Shown here piece after piece: positions 1 through 10,930 of a DNA stretch of 64,000 nucleotides (its first letter is position 1; each line of letters starts with the position of its first letter). Position numbers and translations under genes: made by a program. Location of the stretch: assembly GCF_048544455.1 (NCBI RefSeq), contig NC_133526.1:1690001-1754000 (forward strand), given 5' to 3'. The notes below the pieces were generated by a model. The model searched no databases and was not told where the DNA came from. It saw only the letters and a program-made list of their open reading frames with translations. The DNA is from Silene latifolia. Lineage: Eukaryota > Streptophyta > Magnoliopsida > Caryophyllales > Caryophyllaceae.

Positions 1-246
1 GATTATTGTGCATCGAGTCTTGTGCTTACTTTATGTCTAATCTAAGCACATCCTACCCCATGCCTCCACCTATGCCATGCTTACCCACACTTTTACTCCA
101 CCTCAACTCTTACCCACTCCCTCTTTAATACCCCAACCGTCCATCAAAAATCCCACTTTCCCATTTACCCACAACCCACATCAATATCCAAAGATTCCCT
201 CAACCTCTTTCATCTCCCAAAAACCGTCAAAACCATCACCCACATA
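1..246. other. Internal region of Sirevirus element upstream of env-position ORF
   Basis: C- and A-rich sequence with no convincing ORF. It lies directly upstream of the ORF at 247 and probably belongs to the same retroelement, between its pol gene (outside the window) and the envelope-position ORF. Nothing else is recognised. Confidence 0.4.
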
Positions 247-2132
247 ATGGCTCCCAAAAATTCAAAAAGAAGAGAACTTCAAAACCTTCGAAATACTTTC
301 AACCCCAAATACATAGCCCAAAGAAAATGGCCACGCAATCCGCCGCAAGTATTGAAAAATCTGACAAACCCACCCCCCTCCTACCAAGCCGCCAACAAAA
401 CCAAGTGTTGCACGAAAAAAATCCGTGGTCATGTCGGAGGAAGAGGCCGTGGTAGAGGAGGTCGTGGTGGATTAAAAAGAAGTCCACCAATCTCCTTAAT
501 GTTGGACTCCAATGTTGATGTTGATTCCGAGGAAGAAGAGGAGGTAATGGTTGATACTGTTGTTGAAGAAGAAAAAGAAAAAGAGGTTGTTGATGCTGTT
601 GAAGAGAAAAATGATGATAAGGAAGAAGAAGATAAGGAAAAAGAGAAAGAAATTGAAAAAGAAAAGGAAACAATGAGCGAAAACAATGCTGAAAAAATTG
701 ATCCCCCAAATCAAGATTCTGAAACGGAAGTCCTTCATGAGAAGGAGGCCACTCCCAACACTGAAAACATCAATGAACCCCCAAATGAAGACACTGTCAA
801 TGATGATTTCGAACCCCTTTTTTCAAAAAACTCCAAAACAAAATCCCAAATCAAAATCACTGAACTGTTTGGTAATGATGACGATACTGTCAATGAAACC
901 CCAACCCCATCAAAAACAAAATCTACAACCGGTCCCAAAAGAAAGAAGGAACCTAAGTCACGAACGGCTAAAAAGCCGAGGTACCAACGGAAGAAGGAGG
1001 TGGTCCTTCCAATGGAAGAGGATGATGTCATTGAGGATAAAGTTCCTCTCAATACATGCACGGAGTTGATGGTCACCGTCCATGATGAGCCATTCAAAAA
1101 CGAGGTCCTTGCTCATCTCAACTCTCTTGGCCTTCCTGATGACACCCTCAGGCTCTGTCACGGCATACTTGCATGCTGCTTCCACAGTGGGAGACGCTAC
1201 AAGAAAACATGGTATGATTCTTCCCCGGCTTTTGCATTCTTCAAATCTGCTATTATTGGTCAAGGGTGGTTTAATCTCCTCGACAAACACTCTCCGGTTT
1301 ATCCGTCGGAGTTGATTCGATTCTATGCAACATCCAAGGTTGATATTGCTTCCGTAATCTCTCGGCATTTATCAACCAAACACCTTTTGTTTTGACCATT
1401 GACCAACTTGCCTCCTACCTTGAGGTTAAAGCCGAGGGTCTTACCACCTTTCCTAAGACCACCTGGGGTGATATTGATGAGACCATGGCTAGTGAGGTTA
1501 TGAGAACCCTTCGACCTGACAATGGCAGTGGCACCACCAACATATACGCCTATGAACTTCTAGCTCCTCACCGTTTCACCTTTAACCTTGTTCACCGAGC
1601 CATCTTACCAAGTAATAACAGTAGGGGACGATGCTCTCTCCTTGAGATGCTCCTCATTCACCACATTATCAAACATCGTCCCATCAACCTACCCCAATTA
1701 ATCTTTCACCGTATCAATGAGATTGCCCCCGACCTCCAAAAAGAGAAATTTGACAAGAAAACCGTGATTCCATACGGTATGTGGTTGTCCATTGTCTTCA
1801 TGAAAATGAAGATAGTCATGAAAGGTAGCCCCGGTATTGAAAAACTCAGTGATGACATGACCATGGGTTTGCTTTCTCAAATGACTTTGGCAATCAACAA
1901 TGGCAAGTTAACCCGCAAGTTCTCGGGCAGAGGTAAAATTGGTGCAACAGTTAGCTCAACTGGTGAAATGGGTGTTGTTCTCGGTAAGTTAGATAAACTT
2001 ATGAACATGGTGTCCAAATTGGTGGTGGACAATGAGAGTCTTAAGGAAGATGTTGCTGAGCTCAAAACCTTGAATGAAGATCTTATTGAGCGTGTGCAAG
2101 CTCTTGGTGGTGATGTGTCCGCGGATGAATGA
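247..2132 (+). pseudogene. Sirevirus envelope-position ORF, frameshifted
   Basis: Two overlapping frames, 247-1395 (382 aa) and the frame running to 2132, together look like one protein. The first part starts with a basic stretch, then a Gly/Arg-rich patch (RGRGRGG), a long acidic Glu/Asp/Lys region (about residues 90-180), a basic nuclear-localisation-like stretch (about 225-250) and the start of a globular domain. The second frame continues that domain (from about 1344; a TGA at 1341 closes it upstream) and ends in a heptad-like coiled coil (VVDNESLKEDVAELKTLNED). A -1 frame change in about 1344-1395 breaks it. Position between pol and 3' LTR, the charged N-terminus and the C-terminal coiled coil fit the env-like ORF of Sireviruses; it may also match the family Pfam calls 'putative plant transposon protein'. 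Family naming is from memory, and no fusion or transmembrane motif is evident. An assembly indel could explain the break. Confidence 0.6.
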
Positions 2133-2531
2133 GGCATCCTTACCTACCCCTGCCTTCCTATGCTTTTGACTCTCTGTTCTTAACTCTTATGCAAACTATG
2201 AGTTGTTCCTTTTCTCTTATTTTGCACATTTGTTGTTGGTTTAATTCAGTACTACTTGAACATGTTTCCGTCCCTTCTCTTGATGATGTCAAGAGGGGGA
2301 AGTAGTTAAATTATGTGTTTATGTGTTAACTAACAACTCTTCGGCTAACGTTCACCGTAATTCTATCTTAGCTATGATGATTAAACGTTCTACTTAGGCC
2401 AAGCATGTTGACCCCCACTCACCTTGATCATGTTTAATTGATGCTCTCACTATTTGGCTCAAAGACCGACTCACCATGGGCTTAGGGGGAACTTCACATA
2501 TTTAAAACTTGCCATCATCAAAGGGGGAATT
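2133..2531 (+). other. Non-coding spacer with multiple polypurine tracts
   Basis: Between the env-position ORF and the 3' LTR there are three purine tracts with a G5 core: 2291-2303, about 2484-2492, and 2520-2531, the last one abutting the LTR. Repeated polypurine tracts upstream of the 3' LTR are a published hallmark of Sireviruses. The last tract is the expected primer site for plus-strand DNA synthesis. Confidence 0.65.
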
Positions 2532-3890
2532 TGTTAGAACACACTTGGTTGATGATGCCAAGTTTCATTATGATTTAATTGTTTATCTCTTAGTAAGTTT
2601 TAGCAAATTGAAGCATCCCATGATTGCTTAAAGAAGTTCAAGATGATCAAGATAAAGGACAAGTCAAGCATGCCCATAGTCTAGAAGAAATATTGTAAAC
2701 GAGGTAGTTCAACATATTTCCTTTATGCATAAGTTATGGCAAAACCATGCAACAGTTCATGAGACTGTTGCACCATGGTTTCTGGTACCAACGTATGGAG
2801 AATTTTCGGGAAAATTAACAAGTGTTTGAAACTCTTTAAAAAGCTTTTCTATGTTTAAAACAAACACTATTTTAAACTGAAGAACAAAAGGAATATGTTT
2901 GCACAATAGCCAATCCCATGTGTGCAAGTTGATTTCTTCATGCTAAAAACAAGACTAATGTTTTCTTTACTTTATGGGGAACACCCCTTTTACCTTAAAA
3001 GAAATGCAACCACCTTGAGTCTCTCAAAGAATGTTTGCTCTGCATATTCCTAAGATGAAAACACACCCTGCAAGCTTATGGGTGTTAGATTAAAGTAATA
3101 ACTCCTACATACTACCTTCTTCTATAAATAGCCAACTCATGTTTTCATTTATGGTAAGACTTGGAAAGAGCTTTTAACTGTAAACACTTTGCAAAACTTT
3201 TCAGCATTAAAGGCTTTGTTCTTCAATCATTTGCAAAACTGTTTTCTGTTTTTTAAAAAAGTCTTCAACTGTTTTTCAAAGCCGTAATAATCTCCAAGGT
3301 ACCAGTTCGCTTAAACTGTTGCATAAACGAATATGTTCAATGATTCTCGTGTTTAGGTCTTAATTGTAATCTCCATGTTCTTAAGTGAACCACTGAGATT
3401 CTGACTCTGTAAACCGTTGAGATAGAACCTTAAGTCTTGAAGCGGAGTAGCCTCGAGCAAATAGAAAGTCTTGAAGCGGAGTAGCTTTAAGCATTGCAAC
3501 CGGAGTAGGTTGGCGAGTTATTTCATTGTAATGGTTTAGTTAAGTTTGAGTAAATTTCTAAACAAGCAATAAAATAACGGTTGGACGTAGGCTCCGGAGT
3601 AGGAGCTGAACCAATTTTTTAACACTGTCTTGTTCGTTTATTTACTTTCGTGTTCTGTTATCACTTCTCTTTTACACGTTGATCTCACTCTCAGTGCCGT
3701 GCAACAGTCTCTCATACTGTTGCATAGACCTGCTGTACCGTTTGTAAACTTACAATCCATTAAGTTCCTCAAACTCGTATTAATAGATACTACTTGTGTT
3801 AGTCAATTAACCAAGTAAGGGAGAAAATTTTAAAAGGTACACCTAATTCACCCCCTCCCCCTCTTAGGTGTTTATCGTTCTTAACTCTTC
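2532..3890 (+). mobile_element. 3' LTR of Sirevirus-type Ty1-copia element
   Basis: It begins TGTTAGAACACAC immediately after the polypurine tract and runs about 1.36 kb to the junction with the next element, where the last bases may be lost. It holds a TATA box (TATAAATA near 3122), several inverted TGCAACAG...CTGTTGCA motifs (about 2750-2775, 3315-3325, 3698-3725), a repeated AAGTCTTGAAGCGGAGTAG unit (about 3432 and 3467), and near its end the C-rich motif AATTCACCCCCTCCCCC that is common near plant Sirevirus LTR ends. A truncated relative of its first 150 bp lies at 51091-51246. The 5' LTR and gag-pol are outside the window. Confidence 0.65.
3122..3129 (+). promoter_or_regulatory. TATA box in Sirevirus LTR
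   Basis: TATAAATA about 590 bp into the LTR, in an otherwise non-coding stretch. It is the expected position for the U3 promoter that would start element transcription. Seen in sequence; activity is inferred. Confidence 0.45.
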
Positions 3891-4440
3891 AGACCTGGAA
3901 CGGACTTAAAGCTGAACCCAGAAATTATAGAGAGAGGAAGAGGTTTGAGAGGAGAAGAGAGTAGAGAGTATGTGTTGTGTGTTAAACTGACAGGAAGACC
4001 TCGGTATTTATAGCAGAAGAGAGCCATAAAACCGTCCCCTAAAACGCAGCAGTCAATGACTGAAAGTGGGGAGTAAACTTCTCACCCACTAACAGTGTTG
4101 ACTGACTCTTTCAAACACACAAACAAACTCGGCCCAAAAACTCTCAAAGCGCAAAAAAGCCCAAAAAGGTAAAACCGGGCCTTTGGCCCGCCCCGCAGGG
4201 GCTCTACCCGAGCCCGAGCCCGAGCTCGAGCCGGGCCGGGCCGGCGCGCGCGCGCGTGTGTGTTGGACCCAAACCCACTGGCCCAACAAACACACACAAA
4301 ACCCACCTAGGTCCATTCTCTTATCCATACAAAGGACAAAGGGATATATAAATCCCACAACTTTGTTGTTCACCACCGATGTGGGATACAAAACAAAGCA
4401 AAAGTTGAATTTGCCTTTTCTCAAGGCATCAAATCCAACA
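3891..4440 (-). repeat. 3' LTR of copia element A (outer end truncated)
   Basis: A 550-bp copy of the LTR at 9182-9727. On the minus strand it begins TGTTGGATTTGATGCC and ends ...CCAGGTCT, four bases short of the TACA terminus in the other copy. It contains a GC-rich Pro/Glu-like microsatellite (GAGCCC units) at about 4209-4260 that is 8 bp longer than in the partner LTR. The missing terminus and missing target duplication together point to a deletion at the junction with the Sirevirus LTR. Confidence 0.85.
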
Positions 4441-4929
4441 ATCCCCCACAGATGGCTAAGAGAAAAGGAAAGAAATTTCTGAGTAAAGGAAGGATTGGAT
4501 ACTTAGGTATCAATATCTTTCGATTTGAATTGACACTTTAGTGAAGTGAGGAAACAACTTACTTACAAAGAGAGAATATCTTGCGATTTGAATTCCTAGC
4601 GAGCTTCTGGTCGATACCCCCACAACACATATCATACCTTCTAATTAAGACCGTCCCCGCGATTTCGAGTGCAACGCGCTCTCTTAGAGTTTCATGCGTT
4701 ACCTTGGTACTAATAGGGTGACCTCAAGACTTCTCATAGTCTTAGGATCATCACACCTACGTAGGTGGCTCAAGTGCTTCTCAGTAGCACTTCTCACACG
4801 AGCCATTAAGGACATAAGTCCAACCTGGTGTATAATTCATCAAGTGCGTCTCAAACGCACCACCATAAAGGCTATGAATCATACTACGCCATAGGAATGA
4901 AACTTTGGACCTAGTCAATCTCAACCTTG
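4441..4929 (-). other. 3' untranslated region of copia element A
   Basis: Lies between the end of the pol remnant and the 3' LTR. Apart from the polypurine tract at 4441-4450 it contains repeated short inverted motifs (AAGTGC...GCACTT type) around 4770-4860. No coding capacity is recognised. Confidence 0.5.
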
Positions 4930-7849
4930 ACTTAAGGACCTAAGCCCCATTCCCCTCGACGTATTAACGACTAATCTCTTAGTCAACCCCTTAGTAAAGG
5001 GATCAACAAGATTACTCTCGGACTTCACATAGTCCACAGTAATCACTCCATTCTCAAGGAGTTGTTTAACTGCAGCGTGCCTTATTCGCATGTGTCTCTT
5101 TTTTTCGAATTGTAGACACTATTCTTTGCAACGCCAATAGCAGCTTTCGAGTCACACAGCATGGAGACCGGTGTCAGCCGTCCTCCCCATACTGGTACAT
5201 CAGCCAATAGGTTTTTCAGCCAATCAGCTTCTTGTCCTGCCAACTCAAGAGCTATGAACTCCGACTCCATGGTAGAGCGTGCAATACAAGTCTGTTTAGA
5301 AGACTTCCACGATATCGCACCTCCACCCATGGTGAAGACATAACCACTAGTAGAACAAATCTCATCGTTACCTGCAACCCAATTTGCATCACAATATCCT
5401 TCTAACACAGCAGGAAATTTACCATAATGCAAACACAGATCAACTGTTCCTCTTAGGTATTTTAGCAAACGACGAAGAGCATTCCAATGTTCATTACCAG
5501 GGTTATGTGTATAACGACTCAGTCTACTAACCGCATATGCAATATCTGGTCGAGTACAGTTCATAAGAAACATCACACTCCCTAGGATTTTAGCATACTC
5601 TTCCTGGGAAACACTGTCACCCAAGTTTTTACTCAAATGTATACTAGAATCATAGGGTGTTCTAGCAGGCACAACATCAAAGCAGTTAAACTTTTTCAAC
5701 ACTTTTTCAACATAATGAGATTGACTCAAAGAAATTCCATTGGAGTTTCGGATAACCTTAACTCCTAGGATAACATCAGCTTCTCCTAAGTCCTTCATCT
5801 CAAAGTGTGATGACAGAAATTCTTTGGTTTTAATTATCACATCTAAATTGTTACCAAAAATAAGCATGTCATCCACATATAGGCATATAATAACACAATC
5901 AGATTCTATTACTTTGGAATAAACACATGAATCAGAATTGTTAATTATAAAGCCATTACTCATCAAAGTAGTGTTGAATTTCTCATACCACTCGTTTAGG
6001 TGCTTGTTTCGCACCATAAAGTGACTTGTTCAGTTTACACACTTTATTCTCTTGACCCTTAACCACAAACCCTTCAGGTTGCGACATATAGATCTCTTCC
6101 TTTAGCTCACCATTCAAGAAAGCGCTTTAACATCCATCTGATGTATAATAAGGTTATGAATAGCTGCTAAAGCGACAAGAGTTCTTATAGTCGAAATTTT
6201 GGTCACAGGAGAATAGGTATCAAAGTAATCAATGCCCTTCTTTTGTGTAAAGCCTCTAACTACAAGTCTAGCTTTGAACCTTTCTATTGTACCGTCAGTC
6301 TCATTTTCTTTTAAAGATCCATTTACTCGTAATGGGTTTACTACCTTTAGGTAAATCACAACTCCCAAGTCTGATTAGAAACAATAGAATCAAGTTCACT
6401 TTTAATAGCATCTTTCCAAAAATTAGCATCAATGGATTTCATTGCCTCACTATAGGTTTTTGGGTCATCCTCTATTAAAAAGGTGAAAACAAACTCATCG
6501 CTTGCACAAACAGAGTATCCATATTCAGATAAATGTGTTGTAACATAATCACTATAATCCTTTGGACATCTAGGTCTTTTACTCCTCCTAGGTTCAACAA
6601 AGATGATCAATAGGAGTGCTACTACAACTAGCATGTGAAGACATATCAATAGATGCAACAGGTAATGAAGTAGATGAAACAACATTTTTCTGAAAAGGGA
6701 AAACATGCTCAAAAAATTCGGCATCTCTAGCCTCAGATATAGAACGGTCACTCAAAGACATAAATCTATAGGCAGAGCTATTTTGAGCATAACCTATAAA
6801 AACACAATCATAGGTCTTAGGTCCAACGGTAGGTCTCCTAAAGTCAGGTAAACCCACTTTAGCCAAACACCCCCACACTCTAAGATAACTCAAAGGTTAG
6901 GAGGATAGCCCTTCCAAATCTCGTAGGGTGTCTTGTCAATTTTCTTATGAGGTACACGGTTAAGAATGTGACAAGCGTAGTATTGCTTCCCCACATATCG
7001 TCAGATAGGCCAGAACTTAAAAGCATAGCATTCATCATTTCTTTTAAAGTTCTATTTTTACGTTCAGCTATACCATTGGATTGGGGTAAGTAAGGTGGAC
7101 TAGTCTCATGTATTAAACCGTTTGCGGACAAAAGTCTCGCTAAATAACTGGATTTATACTCACCACCTCTATCGACCTTACCCTTTTAATCTTCCCCGTC
7201 GAGTTGATTTTCGACCTCATTTTTAAAGTTTATAAACGATTGTTCGCTTCATCTTTAGTCTTAAGCAAATAAACTCGGGTGTACCTCGAATACAATGCTA
7301 TAAAAGTCACATAATAATTCTTGCCACCTCTACTTGCAACATTTTTGAAGTCAACTAGGTCGGTGTGAATTAACTCAAGAAGACTCGTATTCCTAGTTGT
7401 CACAGTTTACTAGGTTTCTTTGTGAATTTAGCCTCAACACAAACTACCACATTTAGAGAATTCTTGACTCGACAAACTTGGAATTAAACTCATGGTTCTA
7501 AGTTTTTTGATGTAGTCGATATTCACATGACCTAATGTACCATGCCAAACATCAATAGACTCAATATAAAGGTAAGTAGATGCAATATTATTAAAAAGAA
7601 TCGTGTTCAAGACAAAAAGACCCCAGACAGATAACCCTTGCCCACAAATTCCCCATTGCGCGACATTACAACCTTGTCAGCCTCAAAAACAAGTTTCATG
7701 CCAGCTTTGTTTAACAAGGCACCCGACACGAGGTTTCGACGCAATGTAGGTACAAATAAAACATTATTAAGGGCAAGTGTTTTCCCGAGGTGAGTTTGAG
7801 AAAGATCTTGCCTTTGCCTCGTGATCTTTGCAAATGAAGAATTACCCAT
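4930..7849 (-). pseudogene. Degenerate copia pol: integrase, reverse transcriptase, RNase H
   Basis: Read right to left. 7607-7849 is the GAG-pre-integrase part (LALNNVLFVPTLRRNLVS). 6880-7131 holds the integrase end (PYLPQSNGIAERKNRTLKEM), and 6594-6893 the following linker (LRVWGCLAKV). 6114-6751 carries the start of reverse transcriptase ([32 protein letters not shown]). 5082-6017 contains the catalytic YVDDMLIFG, the [18 protein letters not shown] segment and RNase H ([20 protein letters not shown]). The RNase H tail continues out of frame to about 4930 (SRGMGL-like end). Family copia pol is one open frame; here at least six frame breaks or stops split it, so this copy cannot make a full polyprotein. 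Confidence 0.85.
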
Positions 7850-7997
7850 GTAGACGCATTCCCCATCAGCCTATCTCCTCGAACTCAAAGAAATAATCCC
7901 TTATCAAAGACAGAGTGTCCGAAGCGCCGATTCAAGACCCATTCAAGAAGATTACCCACCGGATTAGCTTCAACAACCACAAAGAAGAATGACATCA

Positions 7998-8919
7998 TCA
8001 ATCAAAGATTGGCTTCAGCTTCAGCAGTCTTCTTATCATTGCACCGGTAGGCTTTGTGACCCGGTTTCCCACGACGTAGCAAACCAAAGGACCCTTAGGC
8101 TTCAATCTTTGCAACCGGCTTGTGTACTTCCCCGGATCAGCCTTCTTTCCTTTACCCTTACCCCGACCAACCTTGGCCTTACCCTTACCCTTGAACTTGT
8201 CGGCAGATTTGACGGACCACCGACTCAACCAAATTAGCTTTGACAAAAAGAATGATTGCATTCACGATCGGTAAACAAATAGGTTGTCTTTGAGGCGATT
8301 TGCCTCTTCGGTCCTCATATGACTGATAAGTTCCATAAGGGACATGTCTTTCTTTTTGTGTTTTAGCCGATTTCTATACTCGCACCAGGAGGGAGGGAAT
8401 TTTTCCAACAAAGACATTAGCAACAAAAAGGTCGTCTAATTTCATGCCCTCACTAACAATATCAAGACACAAGTTTTCATGACATGAACCCATTCCATAA
8501 TAGACTTCCCATCCACTATCTTAAATTGCAGCCACTTACCTACAACATATTTTTTCTTACCCGCATCGTCACCCCATATTTTTTCAAGAAGGACTCCCAA
8601 TGACTTTAGCCGATTTATTATCAAAGAAATAAATCGAACAATGGGTTAACCATGTTATTAAGTATGTGACACCTAGCGCTTTTGTTGTCCTTAACAAATT
8701 TAGCAATATCATCTTCATTTGACTTAATCGCCTTAGCAGCAGGAGGGGTAGTCTCAAAGATCGAGACGGAACAACAGGTTTTGGCGGGTCATTAAATAAA
8801 ACATAATCTATTTCCAACCGCTCAAAAACATCAACGCTTTAGGGACCAACGCTTATAATTCGACCATCCAATTGCTCAATTTTCAAAATATCAGGTACAA
8901 TTTTCGAAATGACAGACAT
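7998..8919 (-). pseudogene. Degenerate copia gag
   Basis: The likely gag start is the minus-strand ATG at 8919-8917 (MSVISKIVPDI...), followed within 30 codons by a frame break. 8584-8817 (EIDYVLFNDPPKP) and 8442-8624 (WGDDAGKKKYVVGKWLQFKI) are recognisable pieces of the copia UBN2-type gag. 7998-8261 has a Lys/Gly-rich linker and then a CCHC zinc knuckle whose first part (CYVVG) and second part (GHKAYRC in the next frame) are split by a frameshift. This knuckle normally binds the element RNA. Clearly defective. Confidence 0.7.
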
Positions 8920-9181
8920 GGCTACTGCACTTAATTAAATAGTTTTTAAATTGTTGTTCGTAAATTCTGTAACAGCAAAGAATTACGAAAGGAATAAAGA
9001 TGCAGTAACTAAATAAATGCTAAAGATCAGAAATACCGACAGAGGAAAGGTAGTGACACGGTACATTTTAACCGCGCCTTAAAAACTATTTCTCCTATGC
9101 GACCGTGGTGGCGATCGATCGAACGACCTGTAGTCCCCAAGGATTACACTCTCGCGCCTCACAAACTCGCCCACTCGAATT
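8920..9181 (-). other. 5' untranslated leader of copia element A
   Basis: Lies between the 5' LTR and the gag ATG. It would contain the primer-binding site, but the bases next to the LTR (minus strand AATTCGAGTGGGCGAG) do not match the usual initiator-Met tRNA complement TGGTATCAGAGC. Confidence 0.5.
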
Positions 9182-9727
9182 TGTAAGACCTGGAACGGAC
9201 TTAAAGCTGAACCCAGAAATTATAGAGAGAGGAAGAGGTTTGAGAGGAGAAGAGAGTAGAGAGTATGTGTTGTGTGTTAAACTGACAGGAAGACCTCGGT
9301 ATTTATAGCAGAAGAGAGCCATAAAACCGTCCCCTAAAACGCAGCAGTCAATGACTGAAAGTGGGGAGTAAACTTCTCACCCACTAACAGTGTTGACTGA
9401 CTCTTTCAAACACACAAACAAACTCGGCCCAAAAACTCTCAAAGCGCAAAAAAGCCCAAAAAGGTAAAACCGGGCCTTTGGCCCGCCCCGCAGGGGCTCT
9501 ACCCGAGCCCGAGCCCGAGCCGGGCCGGGCCGGCGCGCACGCGCGTGTGTTGGACCTAAACCCACTGGCCCAACAAACACACACAAAACCCACCTAGGTC
9601 CATTCTCTTATCCATACAAAGGACAAAGGGATATATAAATCCCACAACTTTGTTGTTCACCACCGATGTGGGATACAAAACAAAGCAAAAGTTGAATTTG
9701 CCTTTTCTCAAGGCATCAAATCCAACA
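9182..9727 (-). repeat. 5' LTR of copia element A
   Basis: A 546-bp LTR with TGT...ACA termini on the plus strand. Nearly identical to 3891-4440. The element's transcript would start here and run leftward. Confidence 0.85.
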
Positions 9728-10616
9728 GTAATTTCATTGTCTTTTGTTTTGTTGACATACCAGCTGGAATATTCAAGCTGCGCCACTTATTGTTAGTTAG
9801 ACTTTGTAAACGGGTCTTTCGTTTCAGTTTCTTGAATCTGATTAAATCGGTTTGATTTAAATTGGGTTAACATTAATTTCGATTTCAACTCGATTTCGAT
9901 TGGGTTTATTTTGGTTAGCAACATTAATCGGTTTGTGTTATTTCAAGTCGGGTCTATTACAGGTCAGTTGAGTTTCGGTTCATATTAGGATTTCTTTACG
10001 TTTATTTTTTAAGCTAATTAATTCGTTCCAGGAACTTCTAAGTAAAATCTTGGTCGGTTGAGTGTATAGACTAAGTATTTGGAAACGACCAAGGGACGTT
10101 AATAATTTTTGTTGAATGATGTTAATGTCTTTAACTTGCGATTCGAGTAATTTGTCCCCGAAACACATGAACACAACAAAGCGGACGCAGAAAAACTTCG
10201 GTTAATTGAACATTAATTAATAACGTCACGCTTAAGACGCTTGAGTAGAAGATTAAGTGCCCGTTTACGAGCGTGACAGAAATAATTTGCATGAGAGGGA
10301 TGGGCAAGATTTGAAATTAGATTATATTACGACGAAAAAGACGCCACGTGTCCCATAATTAGTAGAACTAATATATTGAGTTGAATATTTGTTCGGATTT
10401 TCTCCGTACCATGGCGGCTAGCAAAGGTAACACCCTTCAAAATTAGGGCTTCATAGGCCATAAAAGGAGTGGATTTGAAAATGAAAGGACGAGAAGTAGC
10501 CGATAAGGCGATAATGTTATTATGGAACCGTACTTAGACCTTAACGTGTTAAGGCAGGGATGCTTCAACTTCCATTGTAGATTTTTAAATTTTTTTAACC
10601 ATTTTGATGCTACTTA
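9728..10616. other. Non-coding, unassigned
   Basis: AT-rich sequence with no supported ORF. A short ATGGCGGCTAGCAAAG followed by GTAACA at about 10411 resembles a first exon and donor, but no continuation was found. Otherwise nothing recognised. Confidence 0.4.
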
Positions 10617-10930
10617 GAGCATCTCCAATGGTTACCTAAAAGGACTTGCTTGCAAATAAAAAAGATTTCAAGCTACTTGTTTAACCATTGGAGCACTCTA
10701 CATAAACTAGCTTAAATTGAGCTAGTAGCTCCATGGAGCTAGTAGCTCAAATGGTCCTACAAGAAGAATTAACCAATAGAAAAATAGAGGGTGTGTTAAG
10801 TGGGTTCAATTAAGCTACTAGTAAATTAGCTTAACCATTGGAGCAAATTGTAGCTTGAAATTGTTGTGGCTTAAAAAGTTGATGTGGCAAAGGTAAGCTA
10901 GTAGCAACTAGCTTACCATTGTGGATGCTC
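10617..10930. mobile_element. Tourist-type MITE (PIF/Harbinger), TSD TTA
   Basis: A 314-bp element bounded by inverted GAGCATCTCCAATGG and CCATTGTGGATGCTC, and flanked on both sides by TTA (10614-10616 and 10931-10933). The interior is rich in repeated AGCTAGTAGCT motifs and has no ORF. A 3-bp TTA duplication with short TIRs defines Tourist-like MITEs mobilised by PIF/Harbinger transposases. Confidence 0.85.

Larger units (their letters stand above)
3891..9727 (-). mobile_element. Ty1-copia LTR retrotransposon (minus strand), recent but coding-defective
   Basis: Two LTR copies bracket gag-pol remnants read right to left. On the plus strand the right copy (5' LTR of the element) is 9182-9727 and starts TGT and ends ACA; the left copy (3' LTR) is 3891-4440 and lacks the terminal four bases. 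A polypurine tract (minus strand GTGGGGGAT) abuts the left LTR at 4441. By eye the LTRs differ only by a 6-bp and a 2-bp indel in a GC-rich microsatellite and two substitutions, so insertion was recent. No target-site duplication is visible (tcttc before 3891, gtaat after 9727). No standard Met-tRNA primer site was recognised after the 5' LTR. Confidence 0.85.

Noticed and set aside
299-1368. Several minus-strand ORFs opposite the env-position ORF
   Set aside because: Low-complexity antisense of the acidic region; no start context, motif or plausible product.
4082-4482. ORFs inside the copia LTR (and copies at 9377-9593)
   Set aside because: They lie in the LTR, are rich in Pro/Glu/Arg repeats from a GC-rich microsatellite, and differ by the LTR slippage indels.
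10405-10450. ATGGCGGCTAGCAAAG followed by GTAACA, resembling a first exon
   Set aside because: No second exon in phase was found within several kb and no upstream promoter evidence.
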